Shown here one piece after another: positions 53,982-63,464 of a stretch of 64,000 nt of DNA. The stretch is from Streptomyces hokutonensis (GTDB taxonomy: Bacteria > Actinomycetota > Actinomycetes > Streptomycetales > Streptomycetaceae). Location: contig NZ_BARG01000054.1 of NCBI RefSeq assembly GCF_000376565.1, forward strand, positions 62,001 through 126,000. The letters are read 5' to 3'. The translations under genes and the position numbers were made by a program. Numbering within the stretch: the stretch's first letter is position 1; every line of letters begins with the position of its first letter. The notes beneath the pieces are model-generated. The model ran no database searches. It saw only the letters and a program-made list of their open reading frames with translations, and was not told the DNA's origin.

Positions 53982-56900
53982 ATGCCCGCCCGTATCACCG
54001 ATCCCGATCAGCTCAAGGAGCTCCTCGGCATCCCCTTCACCCCGGAGCAGACGGCCTGCATCATCGCGCCGCCCGCCCCGCAGGTGATCGTGGCCGGAGC
54101 CGGGTCGGGCAAGACGACGGTGATGGCGGCCCGCGTGGTGTGGCTGGTCGGCACCGGCCAGGTCGCCCCCGAACAGGTCCTCGGCCTGACCTTCACCAAC
54201 AAGGCCGCCGGTGAACTCGCCGAGCGCGTCCGCAAGGCGCTCATCAAGGCGGGCGTCACCGACCCCGACGTCATCGACCCGGACACCCCCCCGGGCGAGC
54301 CGGTGATCTCGACGTACCACGCCTTCGCGGGCCGCCTCCTGACCGACCACGGCCTGCGCATCGGCCTCGAACCGACGTCCCGCCTGCTCGCCGACGCCAC
54401 CCGCTTCCAGCTCGCCGCGCGCGTGCTGCGCGAAGCCCCCGGCCCCTACCCGGCGCTCATCCGCTCCTTCCCGGACCTCGTCAGCGACCTCCTCACCCTC
54501 GACTCCGAGCTCGCCGAACACCTCGTACGGCCCGAGGAGTTGCGCGCGTACGACGCCGAGCTGCTGCGCGCCCTGGAGAGCGTCAAACTCGGCAACCCCG
54601 AACTCCGCAAGGTCCCCGAGGCGGCCGCCGCCCGCCGTGAACTCACCGAACTCGTGAGCCGCTACCGGGCCGCCAAGCGTGAGCGGGACCTGCTCGACTT
54701 CGGCGACCAGATCGCCCTGTCCGCGACCCTGGCGCGCACCCGCCCGGAGGTCGGCGAGATCCTGCGCGACGAGTTCCGGGTGGTCCTGCTCGACGAGTAC
54801 CAGGACACCTCGGTCGCCCAACGCATCCTCCTGGCGGGCCTGTTCGGCTCCGGCACGGGCCACCCGGTGACCGCAGTCGGCGACCCCTGCCAGGCGATCT
54901 ACGGCTGGCGCGGCGCGTCCGTCGCCAACCTCGACGACTTCCCCGAGCACTTCGCGCACGCCGACGGCCGCCTCGCCGCCCGCCAGTCGCTCAGCGAGAA
55001 CCGCCGCAGCGGCGGCCGCCTCCTCGACCTCGCCAACGGCCTCGCGGAACCCCTGCGCGCCATGCACGCAGGCGTGGAGGCCCTTCGCCCGGCCCCCGGC
55101 GCCGAGCGCGACGGCATGGTGCGCTGCGCGCTGCTGCCCACCCACGCCGAGGAGATCGACTGGCTCGCCGACTCCATCGCCCACCTCGTACGGACCGGGA
55201 AGGCACCCGGCGAGATCGCCGTCCTGTGCCGCACGGCCACCGACTTCGCCGAGATCCAGGGCGCCCTGGTGGCCCGCGACATCCCCGTCGAGGTCGTCGG
55301 ACTCTCCGGGCTGCTGCACCTGCCCGAGGTCGCCGACCTCGTCGCCGTCTGCGAAGTCCTCCAGGACCCCGGCGCCAACGCCTCCCTGGTCCGGCTGCTG
55401 ACCGGCCCGCGCTGGCGCATCGGCCCCCGCGACCTCGCCCTCCTGGGCCGACGCGCCCGGCTCCTCGTGGCCCACGCGCGCGTGGGGGCCGACGACGACC
55501 CGGACCGCAGGCTCGCCGCAGCCGTCGAGGGGGTCGATCCCTCCGAGGTGATATCGCTCGCCGACGCCCTCGACACGTTCCTGGAGACACCCCTCTACGG
55601 CTCCGACGGCACCGGGGACGACGACGGGCTGCCCTTCTCACCGGACGCGCGCGTGCGCTTCGCCCGCCTCGCCACCGAACTGCGCGACCTGCGCCGCTCC
55701 CTGTCCGACCCCCTGATGGACGTCCTGCACCGCGTCCTCGCCGTCACCGGCCTGGAGGTCGAACTCGCCGCGTCCCCGCACGCCCTGGCCGCCCGCCGCC
55801 GCGAGACCCTGTCGAACTTCCTGGACGTCGCCGCCTCCTTCGCCGCCGGCGACGGCGAGGCGACCCTGCTCGCCTTCCTCGGCTTCCTGCGCACCGCCGC
55901 CCAGTACGAGAAGGGCCTCGACAACGCCCTCCCCGGCGGCGAGAACACCGTCAAGGTCCTCACCGCGCACAAGTCCAAGGGTCTGGAGTGGGACGTCGTG
56001 GCCGTCCCCGGCCTGGTCACCGGGACCTTCCCCAGCAGCCAGGGCCGAGAGAAATGGACCGCCCAGGGCAAGGTCCTCCCGCACGCGCTGCGCGGCGACA
56101 CCGCCACCCTGCCCGACGTCGCCTCCTGGGACTCCAAAGGCATGAAGGCCTTCCACGAGGCCATGAAGGACCACCAGCGCACCGAGGAACTCCGCCTCGG
56201 CTACGTCACCTTCACCCGCCCCCGCTCCCTGCTGCTCGGCTCCGGCCACTGGTGGGGTCCCACCCAGAAGAAGCGCCGGGGACCGTCCGACTTCCTCCAG
56301 GCCCTCTACGACCACTCCGCGGCGGGGTACGGCGAGATCGAGGCCTGGGCGGACGAACCCGAAGAGGGCGAGGAGAACCCCGCCCTGCAGACGGCCACCG
56401 TCGACCAGGCCTGGCCACTGCCTCTGGACGACAGGGCGATGGCCCACCGGCACAAGGCCGCCAAGATGGTCATGGACCACCTGGAGCGCCTCGCCTCCCA
56501 CGACGAGAGCCACCCCGCAGCCACCCACGACCCGGACGCGTACGACGACCCGGACTGGCCGCCGCCACCGGAGGACGACGAGCCGCCCTACGACGAGCCC
56601 CTCTACGAGGAAACCCCCCTCGACACTGAGGACGGCCTCCCGGAGGACGACCCCGCCGACTGGGACGCCTGGACCACGGACCGCCCGACCGTCCCGCACC
56701 AGGCGACGGCCCCACACGCCGCCGAAGACTCTGGCGCGCCTGGGGGCGTCCGCCCGCACCCCATGGAACCGCCCGGCCCCCGCCTCACCCCCGAGGAAGC
56801 CCGAGCCATCGCCTCCTGGGACCGCGACCTCGACGCGCTCACCGGTGAACTCCTCCGCGCCCGCCGAGGCGTCACCGACGTCCCCCTGCCGGCCTCCCTG

Positions 56901-57509
56901 ACCGCCACCCAGCTGCTGCACCTGGCCGCCGACCCGGACGGGCTCGCGCAGGAACTCGCGCGCCCCATGCCACGCCCTCCGCAACCCGCCGCACGTCGAG
57001 GCACCCGCTTCCACGCCTGGGTCGAATCACGCTTCGAAGAGCTGACCCTGCCCATGCTGGAGCCGGAGGAACTGCCCGGCAGCGAAGCCGAGATCGCCGA
57101 CGAACGAGATCTGGAAGCACTCAAGGACGCCTTCGAACGTACCGAGTACGCCCGGCGCACGCCCTACCGCGTCGAGACCCCCTTCCAGCTCTCGATCGCC
57201 GGCCGCGTCGTACGGGGCCGTATCGACGCCGTCTACAAGGAGGGCGACGGCGACGAGGCGACGTACGAGATCCTCGACTGGAAGACCAGCAGCACCCGCA
57301 CCGCCGACCCGCTCCAGCTCGCGATCTACCGGCTCGCCTGGGCCGAGCGGCAGGGCGTGCCCCTGGAAGCGGTCACGGCCGCCTTCCTGTACGTGCGCGG
57401 CGGCGAGGTCGTCCGGCCGGAGGGCCTCCCGGACCGGGCCGCACTGGAGCGGCTGCTGCTGGAGGAGCCCGGCGCGCAGGCGGAATCACCGGGCGCGCAA
57501 GGGGAGTAG
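53982..57509 (+). CDS. adnB: AdnB subunit of AdnAB helicase-nuclease
   Basis: This protein has 1175 residues. The lead motor shows VAGAGSGKTTV (37-47), TFTNKAAGEL, LLDEYQDTSVAQR, GDPCQAIYGWRGAS and LTAHKSKGLEW. The C-terminal nuclease has RGTRFHAWVE and ILDWKTSSTRTADPLQL. A 150-residue acidic Asp/Glu/Pro insertion at about 840-950 lies between motor and nuclease. It acts with AdnA as translocating end-resection nuclease. ATG 53982 has no ribosome site; it starts 100 nt after adnA and may be leaderless or coupled. Confidence 0.95.
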   Translation: MPARITDPDQLKELLGIPFTPEQTACIIAPPAPQVIVAGAGSGKTTVMAARVVWLVGTGQVAPEQVLGLTFTNKAAGELAERVRKALIKAGVTDPDVIDPDTPPGEPVISTYHAFAGRLLTDHGLRIGLEPTSRLLADATRFQLAARVLREAPGPYPALIRSFPDLVSDLLTLDSELAEHLVRPEELRAYDAELLRALESVKLGNPELRKVPEAAAARRELTELVSRYRAAKRERDLLDFGDQIALSATLARTRPEVGEILRDEFRVVLLDEYQDTSVAQRILLAGLFGSGTGHPVTAVGDPCQAIYGWRGASVANLDDFPEHFAHADGRLAARQSLSENRRSGGRLLDLANGLAEPLRAMHAGVEALRPAPGAERDGMVRCALLPTHAEEIDWLADSIAHLVRTGKAPGEIAVLCRTATDFAEIQGALVARDIPVEVVGLSGLLHLPEVADLVAVCEVLQDPGANASLVRLLTGPRWRIGPRDLALLGRRARLLVAHARVGADDDPDRRLAAAVEGVDPSEVISLADALDTFLETPLYGSDGTGDDDGLPFSPDARVRFARLATELRDLRRSLSDPLMDVLHRVLAVTGLEVELAASPHALAARRRETLSNFLDVAASFAAGDGEATLLAFLGFLRTAAQYEKGLDNALPGGENTVKVLTAHKSKGLEWDVVAVPGLVTGTFPSSQGREKWTAQGKVLPHALRGDTATLPDVASWDSKGMKAFHEAMKDHQRTEELRLGYVTFTRPRSLLLGSGHWWGPTQKKRRGPSDFLQALYDHSAAGYGEIEAWADEPEEGEENPALQTATVDQAWPLPLDDRAMAHRHKAAKMVMDHLERLASHDESHPAATHDPDAYDDPDWPPPPEDDEPPYDEPLYEETPLDTEDGLPEDDPADWDAWTTDRPTVPHQATAPHAAEDSGAPGGVRPHPMEPPGPRLTPEEARAIASWDRDLDALTGELLRARRGVTDVPLPASLTATQLLHLAADPDGLAQELARPMPRPPQPAARRGTRFHAWVESRFEELTLPMLEPEELPGSEAEIADERDLEALKDAFERTEYARRTPYRVETPFQLSIAGRVVRGRIDAVYKEGDGDEATYEILDWKTSSTRTADPLQLAIYRLAWAERQGVPLEAVTAAFLYVRGGEVVRPEGLPDRAALERLLLEEPGAQAESPGAQGE

Positions 57510-57579
57510 CCGACCGCGCAAGCAAACTGTGAGGAACCGCCCACCGAGGATGTCAGTGCGGGCCGATAGGCTCGTGACC

Positions 57580-58992
57580 ATGAGCCACACCGTTGACAGT
57601 GCCGTCAGCGCGGTCCGCACGTACATCGAGCAGCATCGCGCAGCCTTCCTCGACGACCTCGCCGAGTGGCTGCGCATCCCGTCCGTGTCGGCGCAGCCCG
57701 AGCACGCGCCCGACGTCCGGCGCAGCGCGGACTGGCTCGCCGCCGCACTCCGGGAGACCGGCTTCCCGACCGTCGAGGTCTGGCCGACTCCGGGGGCACC
57801 CGCCGTCTTCGCCGAGTGGCCCTCCGACGACCCAGAAGCGCCCACGGTCCTTGTCTACGGCCACCACGACGTACAGCCCGCCGCCCGCGAGGACGGCTGG
57901 GACAGCGAGCCCTTCGAGCCCGTCTTCCGCGGAGACCGCCTCTACGCGCGCGGGGCCGCCGACGACAAGGGCCAGGTGTTCTTCCACACACTCGGCGTCC
58001 GCGCGCACCTCGCCGCCACCGGCCGCACCGTCCCGGCCGTGCACCTGAAGCTGCTCGTCGAGGGCGAGGAGGAGTCCGGTTCCCCGCACTTCCGGGCACT
58101 CGTCGAGGAGCGCGCCGACCGGCTCGCCGCCGACGCCGTGATCGTCTCCGACACCGGCATGTGGTCCGAGGACACCCCCACCGTGTGCACCGGCATGCGC
58201 GGCCTCGCCGAGTGCGAGATCCGACTGCACGGCCCCGACCAGGACATCCACTCCGGCTCCTTCGGCGGCGCCGTACCGAACCCGGCGACCGCCGCCGCCC
58301 GCCTCGTCGCCGCACTGCACGACGAGCACGCACGCGTGACGGTCCCCGGCTTCTACGACGGCATCGTCGAACTCACCGACCAGGAGCGCGAGCTCTTCGC
58401 CGAGCTGCCCTTCGACGAGCGTGAGTGGCTGCGTACCGCCAAGTCGTACGCCACTCACGGCGAGGCCGGGCACACCACCCTGGAGCGCATCTGGGCCTGT
58501 CCCACCGCCGAGGTCAACGGCATCGGCGGCGGCTACCAGGGCCCGGGCAGCAAGACGATCATCCCGTCCTCGGCCACGGTGAAGCTCTCCTTCCGGCTGG
58601 TCGCCGGCCAGGACCCCGACCACATCGAGAAGGTCGTCCGCGACTGGGCCGCCCGGCAGGTGCCCGACGGCATCCGCCTGGAGATTGAGTTCAGTGCCGC
58701 CACGCGCCCGTGCCTGACCCCGCTGGACCACCCGGCCCTGCAGTCCGTCGTCCGCGCCATGGCCACCGCCTTCGAGAAACCGGTCCTCTTCACCCGCGAG
58801 GGCGGCTCCGGACCGGCCGCCGACCTCCAGGAAGTCCTCGGGGCACCCGTCCTCTTCCTGGGCATCTCCGTTCCCTCCGACGGCTGGCACGCCCCGAACG
58901 AGAAGGTCGAACTCGACCTCCTCCTCAAGGGCGTCGAAACCACCGCCCACCTGTGGGGAGACCTCGCCGACACCTGGCGCCACGCGCCCTGA
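57580..58992 (+). CDS. M20 family metallodipeptidase
   Basis: This 470-residue dinuclear zinc enzyme has GHHDVQPAAREDGW (His and Asp ligands), RGAADDKGQVF (bridging Asp) and EGEEESGSPHF (general-base Glu). IHSGSFGGAVPNP starts the lid domain and GGSGPAADLQEV leads to the last ligands. It resembles DapE/carnosinase-type cytosolic dipeptidases, which release amino acids from small peptides. ATG 57580 lies 7 nt behind TAGGCT (57567-57572), so the mRNA may be leaderless. Confidence 0.93.
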   Translation: MSHTVDSAVSAVRTYIEQHRAAFLDDLAEWLRIPSVSAQPEHAPDVRRSADWLAAALRETGFPTVEVWPTPGAPAVFAEWPSDDPEAPTVLVYGHHDVQPAAREDGWDSEPFEPVFRGDRLYARGAADDKGQVFFHTLGVRAHLAATGRTVPAVHLKLLVEGEEESGSPHFRALVEERADRLAADAVIVSDTGMWSEDTPTVCTGMRGLAECEIRLHGPDQDIHSGSFGGAVPNPATAAARLVAALHDEHARVTVPGFYDGIVELTDQERELFAELPFDEREWLRTAKSYATHGEAGHTTLERIWACPTAEVNGIGGGYQGPGSKTIIPSSATVKLSFRLVAGQDPDHIEKVVRDWAARQVPDGIRLEIEFSAATRPCLTPLDHPALQSVVRAMATAFEKPVLFTREGGSGPAADLQEVLGAPVLFLGISVPSDGWHAPNEKVELDLLLKGVETTAHLWGDLADTWRHAP

Positions 58993-59147
58993 CGAACCCG
59001 CGCGATCCGGACCGGCGACAAGCGCGAGGCACACTGGAAGAACCGCCCCGCACACCCGTCCCCGCCGGACCCGGTCGCCTCCTGCCGTACGTCCCGCTGA
59101 ACCGCCCGCCGAAACAATCCGCATTGCCGGGGGAGTTGGAAGCACCC

Positions 59148-60092
59148 GTGACCACCTGGACCGACCACACAGCCGACCGACCCATCTCGCTCACCGCCCC
59201 GAGCGGCATCGACCGAGCCGCCCACCACCGGCTCGACGAGGCCTGGCTCGCCGCGGCGTGGAGCCACCCCACCACCCGTTGCTTCGTGGTCTCCGGCGGC
59301 CAGGTCCTCATCGACGAGACGCCCGACGGCAGCACCGAACTCGTCATGACCCCGTCCTTCGAGGCGCCCCTCACGGAAGCGCACCGCTACTTCCTGGGCA
59401 CCGACGACGACGGCGTCAGCTACTTCGCCCTCCAGAAGGACGCGCTGCCCGGCCGCATCGACCAGTCGGCACGGGCGGCGGGCCTGCGCGAGGCGGGGCT
59501 GCTGCTGTCTCCCCGGGACGTGGGCCTCATGGTGCACGCGGTCGCCCTGGAGAACTGGCAGCGCCTGCACCGCTTCTGCTCCCGCTGCGGCGAGCGCACG
59601 GTCATCGCCGCGGCCGGCCACATCCGCCGCTGCCCGGCCTGCGGCGCCGAGCACTACCCGCGCACCGACCCCGCCGTGATCATGGCGGTCACCGACGAGG
59701 AGGACCGCATCCTGCTCGGCCGTCAGGTCCACTGGCCCGAGGGCCGCTTCTCGACGCTGGCCGGCTTCGTGGAGCCCGGCGAGTCCATCGAACAGTCGGT
59801 GCGCCGCGAGGTCTTCGAGGAGGCCGGCATCACCGTCGGCCATGTCGAGTACGTCGCCAGCCAGCCCTGGCCCTTCCCGTCCAGCCTCATGCTGGGCTTC
59901 ATGGCCCGCGCCACCTCGACGGAGATCAACGTCGACGGCGACGAGATCCACGAGGCCCGTTGGTTCTCCCGCGAGGAACTGCGCGCGGCCTTCGAGTCCG
60001 AAGAGGTGCTGCCCCCGTACGGCATCTCGATCGCGGCCCGACTGATCGAGCTCTGGTACGGCAAGCCGCTGCCGACACGCAGCTTCGTCTGA
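59148..60092 (+). CDS. nudC: NAD+ diphosphatase NudC
   Basis: This 314-residue protein has an N-terminal cap domain, then a zinc ribbon (CSRCGERT and CPACGAE). The Nudix box is GFVEPGESIEQSVRREVFEEAGI with SQPWPFPSSLM downstream. That SQPWPFPxS tail marks NADH/NAD-cap hydrolases, which produce NMN and AMP and can decap NAD-RNA. The start is GTG 59148. It is the homolog of Rv3199c in the same neighbourhood. Confidence 0.95.
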   Translation: MTTWTDHTADRPISLTAPSGIDRAAHHRLDEAWLAAAWSHPTTRCFVVSGGQVLIDETPDGSTELVMTPSFEAPLTEAHRYFLGTDDDGVSYFALQKDALPGRIDQSARAAGLREAGLLLSPRDVGLMVHAVALENWQRLHRFCSRCGERTVIAAAGHIRRCPACGAEHYPRTDPAVIMAVTDEEDRILLGRQVHWPEGRFSTLAGFVEPGESIEQSVRREVFEEAGITVGHVEYVASQPWPFPSSLMLGFMARATSTEINVDGDEIHEARWFSREELRAAFESEEVLPPYGISIAARLIELWYGKPLPTRSFV

Positions 60093-60117
60093 GGCCGACA
60101 ACCGGCAGCGGACAGCA

Positions 60118-60153
60118 AGAAGGCGGCCCCTGACGTATCAGGAGCCGCCTTCT
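60118..60153. terminator. Bidirectional terminator between nudC and mycoredoxin
   Basis: AGAAGGCGGC (60118-60127) pairs with GCCGCCTTCT (60144-60153), and CTGA/TCAG extends the stem inside. It lies between converging genes. Confidence 0.75.
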
Positions 60154-60179
60154 GCGGAGCCGCGTGCACCGATCGACGA

Positions 60180-60422
60180 TCAGGCGCCGACCTTCTGCTT
60201 GACCTGGGCCAGCGAAGGGTTCGTGAGGGTCGAACCATCGGCGAAGAGCAGAGTCGGGACCGTCTGATTTCCGCCATTCGCCTTCTCGACGAACGCCGCG
60301 GAATCCGGGTCCAGCTCGATGTTGACCTCGTTGTACGCGATGCCCTCGCGGTCCATCTGGCTCTTCAGCCGACGGCAGTAACCGCACCAGGTGGTGCTGT
60401 ACATCGTCACGGTGCCCGACAT
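60180..60422 (-). CDS. mrx1: Mycoredoxin Mrx1
   Basis: This 80-residue glutaredoxin-like protein has active site TTWCGYCRRLK (C13-x2-C16), VPTLLFADGS (cis-Pro) and a C-terminal SLAQVKQKVGA. Mycoredoxins reduce mycothiol-protein disulfides, as the organism lacks glutathione. Size and motif match the family. It is divergent from uvrD2, as in mycobacteria (Rv3198A, Rv3198c). Confidence 0.94.
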   Translation of the reverse strand: MSGTVTMYSTTWCGYCRRLKSQMDREGIAYNEVNIELDPDSAAFVEKANGGNQTVPTLLFADGSTLTNPSLAQVKQKVGA

Positions 60423-60605
60423 TCTCTCGCGCTCCTCAACAGCTCAGGGAATATGTCCTCGCGTGGAGGAAACGTACGCGACGCACCCGCCATTCCCGCC
60501 GGGGGTATCCCACGGGACGTGACGCCTGCCGCATTAGTACGACTGCGGGTGCCTCCCTGTGGACAACCGGCTCACCCGTCTCCGGCGACCTGGCAGCATG
60601 GCCGT

Positions 60606-62804
60606 GTGACAGCAGCAACGCACTCCCCCCTCTTCCCGCAGGTACCGGACTCGGCCGACGCGGTGCTCGAAGGGCTCGACCCCGAGCAGCGCGAGGTGGC
60701 GACCGCTCTGCGCGGCCCGGTGTGCGTGCTGGCGGGTGCCGGCACGGGCAAGACACGGGCGATCACCCACCGCATCGCCTACGGAGTGCGCGCCGGGGTC
60801 CTGCAGTCCTCCAGCGTGCTGGCCGTCACCTTCACCAACCGCGCCGCCGGCGAGATGCGCGGCCGGTTGCGCCAACTCGGCGCCACCGGAGTGCAGGCAC
60901 GCACGTTCCACTCGGCCGCTCTGCGTCAGCTCCAGTACTTCTGGCCGAAAGCGATCGGTGGCGGCATGCCCCGGCTCGTCGACCGCAAGATCCAGCTCGT
61001 CGCCGACGCGGCGGCGGCCTGCCGCATCCGCCTCGACCGCGGCGAACTGCGGGACGTCACCGGCGAGATCGAGTGGTCCAAGGTCACCCAGACCGTCCCC
61101 TCCGACTACGCCGCCGCGGCGGCCAAGGCGGGCCGCGACGTCCCCCGCGCCCCCGCCGAGATCGCCCAGCTCTACGCCGCCTACGAGGACGTCAAACGCG
61201 ACCGCGCGGTCATCGACTTCGAGGACGTCCTGCTGCTGACCGTCGCCGTGCTCCAGGACCGGCACGACATCGCCGAACAGGTCCGCTCGCAGTACCAGCA
61301 CTTCGTGGTCGACGAGTACCAGGACGTCAGCCCGCTCCAGCAGCGCCTTCTGGAGCTCTGGCTCGGCGATCGCGACAATCTGTGCGTCGTCGGCGACGCC
61401 AGCCAGACGATCTACTCGTTCACCGGGGCGACCCCCGACCACCTCCTCGACTTCCGCGCCCGCCACCCCGGCGCCACCGTCGTCAAGCTGGTCCGCGACT
61501 ACCGCTCCACACCCCAGGTCGTCCACCTCGCCAACGGCCTGCTCTCCCAGGCCCGCGGCCGGGCCGCCGACCACCGGCTGGAGCTGATCTCCCAGCGCGC
61601 CGCGGGTCCCGAACCCGTCTACGCCGACTACACCGACGAGCCCGCCGAGGCCGAGGGCGCCGCGCGCCGCATCCGTGACCTGATGGCAGCGGGCGTGCCG
61701 GCGAGCGAGATCGCGATCCTGTTCCGCACGAACTCCCAGTCCGAGACCTACGAACAGGCCCTCGCCGACGCCGGAGTCCCCTACCAACTGCGCGGCGCGG
61801 AGCGGTTCTTCGACCGCCCCGAGGTCCGCAAGGCCGGCGTCGCCCTGCGCGGCGCGGCCCGCTTCGGCGGCAACGACTCCCTCCTCGACGACGTCGTCGA
61901 CCTGCCCTCCCAGGTCCGTGCCGTCCTCTCGGGCGAGGGCTGGACCTCCGAGCCACCGGCCGGCTCCGGAGCCGTCAGAGAGCGCTGGGAGTCCCTGGCC
62001 GCCCTGGTCAATCTCGCCCAGGACTTCGCCGCGGCCAGACCCGGAGCCACCCTCGCCGACCTGGTCGCCGAACTCGACGAGCGGGCGAACGCCCAGCACG
62101 CCCCGACCGTCCAGGGCGTCACCCTCGCCTCCCTGCACTCGGCCAAGGGCCTGGAGTGGGACGCCGTCTTCCTGGTCGGCGTCGCCGAGGGCATGATGCC
62201 GATCTCCTACGCGAAGACCGACGAACAGATCGAGGAGGAGCGCCGCCTCCTGTACGTCGGAGTCACCCGCGCCAGAGAGCGACTCCACGTCTCCTGGGCC
62301 CTCGCCCGCTCACCCGGCAGTCGCCCCAACCGCCGCCCCAGCCGTTTCCTGGACGGCCTGCGCCCCGGCTCCACCGGCGCCGCGGGCAGACCCGGCCTGG
62401 TCGCCCCCGGCGGCATCGAGCGCGGCTACACCGGCACCGGCCCCGCAGCGGTCCCCCGGCGGACACAGCGCACCGTGGCCCGCTGCCGGGTCTGCGGTCG
62501 CACACTCACCGACGCCGGCGAGATGAAACTGATGCGCTGCGAGGACTGCCCCTCCGACATGGACGAGGGCCTCTACGAGCGGTTGCGCGAGTGGCGGGAG
62601 GTCCAGGCGCAGCGCAGCGGTCAGCCGGCGTTCTGCGTCTTCACGGACAAGACGCTGATGGCGATCGCCGAGACCGTCCCCGACGACGAGGGCGAACTGG
62701 CGCGCATCCCCGGCGTCGGAGTGCGCAAGCTCAACCGCTACGGGGCCGATGTCCTGGCCATCTGCGGCGGTCAGGAGCCTGCGGAGGGTGCCGCGGGGGA
62801 CTGA
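60606..62804 (+). CDS. uvrD2: UvrD2 superfamily 1 DNA helicase
   Basis: This protein has 732 residues. Motifs include LAGAGTGKTRAI (42-53), TFTNRAAGEM, VVDEYQDVSPLQQ, GDASQTIYSFTGA and LHSAKGLEW. After the motor are a zinc-type tetracysteine segment (CRVCGRT, RCEDCPS at about 625-650) and an HRDC domain (FCVFTDKTLMAIAETVP). This domain set identifies mycobacterial-type UvrD2. GTG 60606 starts the conserved N-terminus. Its stop lies 15 nt before the AT-rich wblC control element, so read-through into wblC is possible. Confidence 0.94.
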   Translation: MTAATHSPLFPQVPDSADAVLEGLDPEQREVATALRGPVCVLAGAGTGKTRAITHRIAYGVRAGVLQSSSVLAVTFTNRAAGEMRGRLRQLGATGVQARTFHSAALRQLQYFWPKAIGGGMPRLVDRKIQLVADAAAACRIRLDRGELRDVTGEIEWSKVTQTVPSDYAAAAAKAGRDVPRAPAEIAQLYAAYEDVKRDRAVIDFEDVLLLTVAVLQDRHDIAEQVRSQYQHFVVDEYQDVSPLQQRLLELWLGDRDNLCVVGDASQTIYSFTGATPDHLLDFRARHPGATVVKLVRDYRSTPQVVHLANGLLSQARGRAADHRLELISQRAAGPEPVYADYTDEPAEAEGAARRIRDLMAAGVPASEIAILFRTNSQSETYEQALADAGVPYQLRGAERFFDRPEVRKAGVALRGAARFGGNDSLLDDVVDLPSQVRAVLSGEGWTSEPPAGSGAVRERWESLAALVNLAQDFAAARPGATLADLVAELDERANAQHAPTVQGVTLASLHSAKGLEWDAVFLVGVAEGMMPISYAKTDEQIEEERRLLYVGVTRARERLHVSWALARSPGSRPNRRPSRFLDGLRPGSTGAAGRPGLVAPGGIERGYTGTGPAAVPRRTQRTVARCRVCGRTLTDAGEMKLMRCEDCPSDMDEGLYERLREWREVQAQRSGQPAFCVFTDKTLMAIAETVPDDEGELARIPGVGVRKLNRYGADVLAICGGQEPAEGAAGD

Positions 62805-62818
62805 TGAAAACTCGTCGG

Positions 62819-62857
62819 AAAAATAGTTTGCGCATGCCCCGGCGATCCCCATAGGTT
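62819..62857 (+). promoter_or_regulatory. wblC promoter with AT-rich element at the -35
   Basis: AAAAAT (62819-62824) lies 3 bp upstream of the -35 TTGCGC (62828-62833). The -10 TAGGTT (62852-62857) follows after 18 bp, and transcription would start near 62864. An AT-rich motif touching the -35 is what the AT-hook of WhiB7-type factors recognises together with the housekeeping sigma factor, so autoactivation is implied. Confidence 0.75.
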
Positions 62858-62972
62858 CTAAGCCACGGGAACAGAAGGCCTTCTCGGAGGCCCTGATTCC
62901 GTGATGTACTTGCATATCCGAAGGACCGGGCTCACCCCCGGTCCCCCGAGACGCCGAGAGGAGGCGATTCCA

Positions 62973-63290
62973 GTGATCAGCATCAACACCAGCTCCGCCA
63001 GCATCGTGAAAATGACCGATCCCTCGGTCGTCTCCCTGTGCATGCTCGGCGTTTCGAACCTGGGCACCGGTCTGTCCGGCATTTCTGCCGCCCGTCCGGC
63101 GTCCGCCCTGTCTCTCGCGGGTCTTCCCATCCGTGAGCGCAATGAGCGACCGACCAAGGCACTGGAAGCAGTAGGAGCACAGGCGCAGGCCTATGCCTTT
63201 GCGCCCGGTGCCGGAAGCCGGAAGCAGACGACGCAGCACCACCAGATGTGGGCCTTCCGTGGGCCAGAACCCTGGAGTGATCCAGCCTGA
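62973..63290 (+). CDS. Upstream ORF in the wblC leader
   Basis: This is a 105-residue frame from GTG 62973 behind GAGAGGAGG, starting MISINTSSASIVKM and ending MWAFRGPEPWSDPA. It has no domain. It lies between the wblC promoter and an intrinsic terminator, the position of uORFs known to control whiB7/wblC by attenuation when ribosomes slow. Its stop is inside a perfect 16-nt palindrome, 63285-63300. An in-frame 5' extension reaches 62901 but lacks a ribosome site. Confidence 0.65.
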   Translation: MISINTSSASIVKMTDPSVVSLCMLGVSNLGTGLSGISAARPASALSLAGLPIRERNERPTKALEAVGAQAQAYAFAPGAGSRKQTTQHHQMWAFRGPEPWSDPA

Positions 63291-63310
63291 TCGATCAGGC
63301 CGGCGCCTTC

Positions 63311-63354
63311 AGGGCCGCGGAACCCCATCCGGGATCCGCGGCCCTTCTGTTTGT
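63311..63354 (+). terminator. Intrinsic attenuator of wblC
   Basis: AGGGCCGCGGA (63311-63321) pairs perfectly over 11 bp with 63335-63345. It is followed by TTCTGTTTGT. It stands 20 nt after the uORF stop and 110 nt before wblC, in the sense strand, so it would end transcription unless the leader is disrupted. Confidence 0.85.
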
Positions 63355-63464
63355 CCCCGAACGGGGATGACGGAGCGAAGGGGCCTCGGGACAAGAAAAG
63401 AACCCGGTACCAAGCCGACACCCGGCCCAACAGGGCCGGACCGACCAGACGAGGAAGAACAACC

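Noticed and set aside
50786..53998. 1070-codon minus-strand frame opposite adnA
   Set aside because: It mirrors adnA, which carries complete helicase motifs. No start site or domain is seen.
62901..62972. 5' extension of the wblC uORF (start near 62901)
   Set aside because: It has no ribosome site, while GTG 62973 has a strong GAGAGGAGG.
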